64,000 nt of DNA from Ochotona curzoniae (Eukaryota; Chordata; Mammalia; Lagomorpha; Ochotonidae), in assembly GCF_017591425.1 (NCBI RefSeq), contig NW_024467104.1:806001-870000 (forward strand), in the 5' to 3' direction. The notes beneath the pieces were generated by a model that saw only the letters and a list, made by a program, of their open reading frames with translations, was not told the DNA's origin and made no database searches. The translations under genes were made by a program, and so were the position numbers. The number at the start of each line of letters is the position of its first letter. Positions within the stretch are counted from its first letter, which is position 1. Positions 59,270 through 64,000 of the stretch are shown one piece after another.

Positions 59270-59592
59270 TTAAAAAATACTTATTTTTACTGAAAAGGCA
59301 GATTTACAGGGAGAAGGAGAGACAAAAAGATCTTCCATTTTCTGGTTCACTCCCCAGGGGCCACAATGGCTGTAGCTGAGCCCATCTGAGGCCAGGAACC
59401 AGGAGCTGCTTCGGGTCTCCCAAGTAGGTGCAGGGCTGTAAGGCATTGGATCATCCTTTATTGCTTTTCCAAGACAAAAGCAGGTGTTGGATTGGAACTG
59501 GAACAGCCAGGACATGAACCAGCATTCATACAGGATGTTTGATCTTGGAGGTAGAGGAATAGCCTGTTGAACCCACGCAGTGACCCCCGTTA
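59270..59592 (-). mobile_element. Old C-SINE, near full length
   Basis: Reverse copy: ATACTTATTTTTACTG, GAAGGAGAGACAAAAAGATC, GGTTCACTCCCCAGGGG, CTTCGGGTCTCCCAAGTAGG, head at about 59590. Confidence 0.85.
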
Positions 59593-61700
59593 TGATTTGT
59601 ACAAATGGATAAAGCATTCTTAACAAAAGTTCTCAGTTTGAGTATGGCCGAGTGTTTGATGTTCTTCAATAAACTATTTTTGAAGATGTCATTTTATCAT
59701 AAATTATTATTTATTTGAAAAGTAGAAAGAAAGAGAGGAAGAGAGAGAGTGTGTTATTCCTTCTGTTAGAGCATTCCTCAAATGCCAACAATGACCAAAA
59801 TTATAAAATGAAACGTATTTATAGGTCCTCTTATTGCACCAGGTATATTGCATATTTTATAAATTTCAGAAATGAAGACATTGGATTACATATTGAATAT
59901 ATCTTTGCTACCAAATTTTAAGATATTATTTATTTATTGTGTTTAGCTTTTCAGTTGTTTTTTCTGATTTTTTTACATTGCTTTTACTATTTGTGTTTTT
60001 TTAATATTTATGCATATTATGGTTAAACACGTCTTTTTAATATGTGTAAATACTGCACGGTGGTCAAATCATGGTCATAAACATTTTCACTCCATGACAC
60101 TACTTTCGTAAGTTTGTAATTTTTTACATGAAACTATAAGTCCTGCTGGTATTTTTAAATCAGTGATTTTAATTATAAAAATATGTCTAATATAAACATA
60201 TCTTATGTTTATGTTATAGTTATATTAATGCCTATCAGTTAATTACTAGTTATTTTCTACTATCTATTTTCTGTCATTTATTTATTTCATACTTTAGTTG
60301 TAGACACAATATAGCAATATTATAAAAGTAGCAAAGAAAAAATAGATTGAAGATTAAAAATTTGAATGCTTTATAAACCTTAGAAATGCTTCAGCGGTAC
60401 TTCTAGGATTGTCACTCCTTCACCACAGTTTTAGGTGCTCACCTTACATGCTCTTCCTGCCATATTCTTCTTATTATTTATTTATTTTTTATTCTGAGTT
60501 AGAAAGGAAGACTGACTTTTCAATGCTTAAAAGATTACAAGTCATTGGTTTGGACAGGGAAGATTCTGCTTTTAGCAAAATACGATAATGAAAAAAATAG
60601 GTTTTCATTATTTATTTGCCCTAGTTATTTAGCACAACTTTACTTATAGAGATTTCCAACAATTCAACTCTCTTTCTAATGAATATTCTAGTTTCACAGT
60701 TTTCAATTTACGTATGTCCTAGTTGTGCTGTTTTTCTTGAAGTCTTTTGCTTTTCATTTTACAATGTGCTCACATTGACCCAGGTCAGAAATGTTTTCAG
60801 GGGTGCTGCTTGCAGGTGCTGTGAAACTCCCCAATGTTTCCAGATTCTGGTTGTTATATCCCAGGGGTAAGAAGGAGAAATAAAGTGTGGAGATGTGAAA
60901 GCAACAATTGCAACACATAAGGAAAACTTTCCGTTCTCCCAATCAAAGCATTGACAGAAACACACAATATTTACATGCACAAATGATTTATATTTATAAC
61001 TGAATGCTATCATGTAATCAGTAAAACCAAAGACAAGGCAAACTTTAAGAGATATTTGAATATTTCAAAGTATTGAAATGACAAAAGTGGAAACAAGAAT
61101 AAATTTAAGAATATTGAATGCCTATTTTTAAAGATTTTTGTTTAGTTATGTGTTATTTATAAATCTCTACTCATTTTTTTATGTGAATATCAAAAGTGGA
61201 TGAACAACCTCACGAGCATCAGAAAATAGTAAGTAGTGGAAGCTCAAGTTCCATATGACATCATACCTGTCATAGCCAACACTGCTGAATATTATGTAAT
61301 ATTTGTTAAAATATTATTTAAAATGAATAATTAGATCATGGATATTCTTCTGTGGAATTACATATTTCAATTGTGAATGGAGCCTACAATCTATGTTCTC
61401 AAATCTACATTATGCGTGAGAACGTCATTTTAGTATTATAAAAACAGTGTATTTTCACTAAAGATTTTGCTAACTCATCATTCCACCAGTTCTCATCCAA
61501 GAACCATCTATTCTCTTCCAGGATGAAAGGAGCCAACCTCAGGTAAAATTCATAAATTTATAGCTCTTGGGCCTCATGAAGCACCACCTTCTGAATTACA
61601 TTTACTACCCAAATTATAATATCTAACATTTCCCTTAAAAGGAAATTATAAAATCAAAGTGCCACTAAAAATGTCATCTATGTGATTCCATTTACCTTTT
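59593..61700. other. Intergenic, upstream of OR5AS1
   Basis: AT-rich. A small piece at 59693-59750 (TTATTTATTTGAAAAGTAG then purine-rich) may be a SINE end. Non-coding 5' exons of OR5AS1 probably lie here but cannot be located by eye. Confidence 0.4.
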
Positions 61701-61712
61701 GTTTGCTTCCTC

Positions 61713-61714
61713 AG
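61713..61714 (+). other. OR5AS1: Probable splice acceptor of the OR5AS1 coding exon
   Basis: TTTTGTTTGCTTCCTCAG is a strong pyrimidine tract plus CAG, 82 bases before the chosen ATG, the usual OR layout. Confidence 0.65.
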
Positions 61715-61764
61715 CAGAGAGAATAAAGATTTCTTGCTTCATCTGTAACCAAACTTGATACCAC

Positions 61765-61803
61765 ATGTACCCAATGAGAAAAATCAGAAAACAAAGATGC
61801 TGA
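61765..61803 (+). other. Short upstream ORF overlapping the OR5AS1 start
   Basis: ATG at 61765 opens 12 codons and stops at the TGA 61801-61803, overlapping the receptor ATG at 61797 in a different frame. It lies downstream of the predicted acceptor, so it would be in the mRNA. It may lower translation or simply be skipped. Confidence 0.5.
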
Positions 61804-62717
61804 GGAGCAATTACACCCTGCCAACTGAGTTCGTATTAGCTGGATTCACAGACTGTCTACCTGTCAGAGTCACCCTATTCTTTGTGTTTCTTGTAGTCTA
61901 TACGTTAACAGTGGTGGGGAATTTGGGCTTAATAATCCTAGTTAATATAAACCCAAGCCTCCACACCCCCATGTATTATTTTCTTGGTAACTTGTCTTTC
62001 TTAGATGTTAGTTACTCTACAGCAATAGCTCCTAAAACAATGGTGAACTTTTTAGCTTCTAGGAAAAGCATCTCTTCCTATGGCTGTGCACTGCAAATGT
62101 TTTTCTTTGCTTGCTTTGCCGATGCTGAGTGCCTCATCCTGGCAGCCATGGCGTACGATCGCTATGCAGCCATCTGCAACCCACTGCTGTACTCCAACCT
62201 AATGTCCAGGAGAGTCTGTACTGGCTTGGTTCTATTGGCCTATTTCAGTGGCAGTTTGACATCCCTGGTACATGTCTCACTCACATTCAGGCTGCCGTTT
62301 TGTGGGTCTAATGTCATCAATCACTTTTTCTGTGATATCCCACCCCTCCTGGCTTTATCATGTTCAGATACCCGCATCAATGAACTTCTACTCTTTGCCT
62401 TGTGTGGCTTCATCCAGACCAGCACATTTGTGATAATATTTATCTCTTACTACTGCATTCTCATCACAGTTTTGGGCATCAAGTCTTCAGGCAGCAGAAG
62501 CAAAACATTTTCCACCTGTGCCTCCCACCTCATAGCGGTGACATTATTCTATGGAACCCTTCTGTTTATGTACTTACGTCCGGCCACCAGCTATTCCCTA
62601 GACACTGACAAGGTGGTCGCAGTGTTCTATACTGTCGTCTTTCCCATGTTCAATCCAATAATCTACAGCTTTAGAAATAAAGATGTGAAAAATGCCCTCA
62701 GAAAACTATTAGAGTGA
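61797..62717 (+). CDS. OR5AS1: Olfactory receptor 5AS1 orthologue, intact
   Basis: 306-residue class II odorant receptor. The start is [19 protein letters not shown], matching the human OR5AS1 start from memory; the longer frame upstream begins at a TTG and is not used. Motifs: N-glycosylation site NYT at 5-7, GN in TM1 (41-42), PMYYF 58-62, [10 protein letters not shown] 118-127, Cys97/Cys179 disulphide pair, [10 protein letters not shown] 174-183, KTFSTC 236-241, [10 protein letters not shown] 286-295. It is intact, but the C-terminal tail ends at KLLE, shorter than the human protein as I remember it (~324 residues). It is the only OR5-family gene here and is transcribed towards the right edge, opposite to the OR10AG array. 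Confidence 0.96.
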   Translation: MLRSNYTLPTEFVLAGFTDCLPVRVTLFFVFLVVYTLTVVGNLGLIILVNINPSLHTPMYYFLGNLSFLDVSYSTAIAPKTMVNFLASRKSISSYGCALQMFFFACFADAECLILAAMAYDRYAAICNPLLYSNLMSRRVCTGLVLLAYFSGSLTSLVHVSLTFRLPFCGSNVINHFFCDIPPLLALSCSDTRINELLLFALCGFIQTSTFVIIFISYYCILITVLGIKSSGSRSKTFSTCASHLIAVTLFYGTLLFMYLRPATSYSLDTDKVVAVFYTVVFPMFNPIIYSFRNKDVKNALRKLLE

Positions 62718-63670
62718 TGGTTTTCAAATGAACAATAATTTAAATGAGTTAATAATATTCAATATCTCAGTGACTCTTCCAATCTCTTCATCAACAAGAA
62801 CATGCTGTGTCAATTATGTTGAACATATCGTCATTTTATATAAATAAAGACAATATTTTTTTCCTCACGGCCTTAAAATTCTTCCCTGTCTTTTTCTGGA
62901 ATGTCATTTCCAACTTTAATCTACTTTGTAAAAACATTGCTGAATATTAGAAAAATAATGTATTTCCACTTAGTATGCCATAAATCCTTTGTACACTGAT
63001 TCATGATGTTATTTATAATGTTTTAAAGCATATGTGATTTGTGAGTCAAAATTTCTGCATTAGAATTTTATTGAAATCAGGGAATAAATATATATGACAC
63101 CTGTTCAAGATTGACGCACTGGATGGAGGATAGGTAGTTGAATGACTAGATGAGTTAGTGTGCAGAATAAGCCTTCTTTATTTGAAAATTGAGTCTAGAT
63201 TCCACACTTACAAAAGTGTTAAAGAAATTTTATATTAACAATGATAGGTAGTAACAGTAACTCCATTGCCTCCCAGGAAATAATAAAAATTGCAAAGCAA
63301 TAAAGTCTAATATTATGCATTGCAGTCAACCTGTATGAGATTTGTTTATTTCCTTTGGTGTAGGGTGAAAGATAAAATAATGCCTACGATGCTGAATTAC
63401 ATTTCATTTGTAAGAAAGTCATGCAATGCATGAATTCAAAAGGAATACTGACATAGAGTCCACATATTTAACACAAATTATGGGCGAGATTCCACATGCC
63501 TTCTGATACATTGCATTCAATTTTAATTCAATGTTTATATATTCCATCACTTAACTATGTAAATTGCAGCATCATTGTTTTCAAAATCTAGGATGGTGTC
63601 ATAATGTAAACTGGGTATTCCTACATGAGAAAAATTAAAAAAAAAAACTTTATATTCACAGAGAATCATT
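62718..63670. other. OR5AS1: 3' flank of OR5AS1
   Basis: AT-rich. An AATAAA lies at about 62843-62848 (ATAAATAAAGACAATA), roughly 125 bases past the stop, and is a plausible poly(A) signal. No repeat recognised. Confidence 0.45.
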
Positions 63671-63695
63671 TTTGTTTCTTTTTTTTTTTTTTTAA

Positions 63696-63919
63696 GAAAA
63701 CCACAGGAAAACTACATGACACAAGGACCTTACCGCTTTGCAGTTCTCACTATGCACAACCTGTTGATAGAATGGTTGGAGTCAGACAAGGGAGATTTAC
63801 AAAATGGAAGCAGTGTTAGCTACTTTGGTCTCATAGTTGATCTCATTTTGAATGAATACATTCATGTCATTGTGTCAGTCTTCACTGATGAGCAGAGGAA
63901 ACTTGTCTTTCAATATTAA
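63696..63919 (+). other. Unclassified open stretch after a T-run
   Basis: After a T-run (63675-63694) comes sequence with a 67-codon plus-strand frame ending at a TAA (63917-63919). It reads like ordinary protein (FAVLTMHNLLIEWLESDKGD) rather than random AT-rich translation, but I do not recognise it. It may be a fragment of a decayed retrocopy or old transposon. No function assigned. Confidence 0.35.
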
Positions 63920-64000
63920 GGGGACAGCAGCCCTTCTTCTGTTTATAGAATAGTGTCATATAGCCATATCTATTGCTAAATCTTGAGTTCTAACTCTTTT

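Noticed and set aside
61755..61796. Upstream in-frame extension of OR5AS1
   Set aside because: It begins at TTG, not ATG, and receptor homology starts at 61797.

Overview
The window is mammalian nuclear DNA from an olfactory receptor (OR) gene cluster. It is AT-rich and intron-poor for coding sequence. It holds many copies of a tRNA-type SINE with a 'gggcccggcg' head and a CT-rich plus (AATAAA)n tail, which I recognise as the lagomorph C-SINE, and many copies of one L1 lineage. The SINE consensus looks closer to pika (Ochotona) than to rabbit from memory; lagomorph is fairly secure, pika is an inference.

Five OR loci are present, each a single coding exon. (1) 7928-11939 (+) is an OR8H-like pseudogene split by an endogenous retrovirus (ERV) and also carrying a frameshift. 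(2) 14289-15235 (-) is an OR10AG1-like gene with a one-base frameshift near the N-terminus. (3) 22711-23646 (-) is an intact OR10AG1-like receptor. (4) 33959-34900 (-) is a second intact OR10AG1-like receptor. (5) 61797-62717 (+) is an intact OR5AS1 orthologue. From memory the OR10AG1/OR5AS1/OR8H neighbourhood matches human 11q11-q12.1. The three OR10AG copies form a same-strand tandem array.

The rest is mostly retroelements. Positions 1-2583 are the 3' part of a young L1 with an ORF2 open to its natural stop. Next to it, 2621-2855 is a 3'-truncated 7SK RNA retropseudogene with target-site duplications. The ERV at 8360-11440 is on the minus strand, has two 253-bp LTRs and a tRNA-His-like primer site, and is internally deleted. 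Positions 17648-19765 are a three-level nest: an L1-type 3' region, a 1.2-kb solo LTR with a perfect 6-bp duplication inside it, and a 53-bp L1 tail inside the LTR. Positions 43775-46480 are an old L1 invaded by two SINEs and a young L1. Positions 50784-52664 are a complete, target-duplicated element that ends in an L1 tail, lacks recognisable ORFs and starts with GC-rich tandem 251-bp units; this is the best candidate for something undescribed. Positions 54587-55037 are a textbook 5'-inverted L1.

The genes do not form an operon. They are independently transcribed chemoreceptor genes, each probably chosen monoallelically in olfactory neurons. The remaining intervals hold AT-rich DNA, microsatellites and a few blocks I could not classify. 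All identifications are by eye and from memory of the families; nothing was aligned by software.
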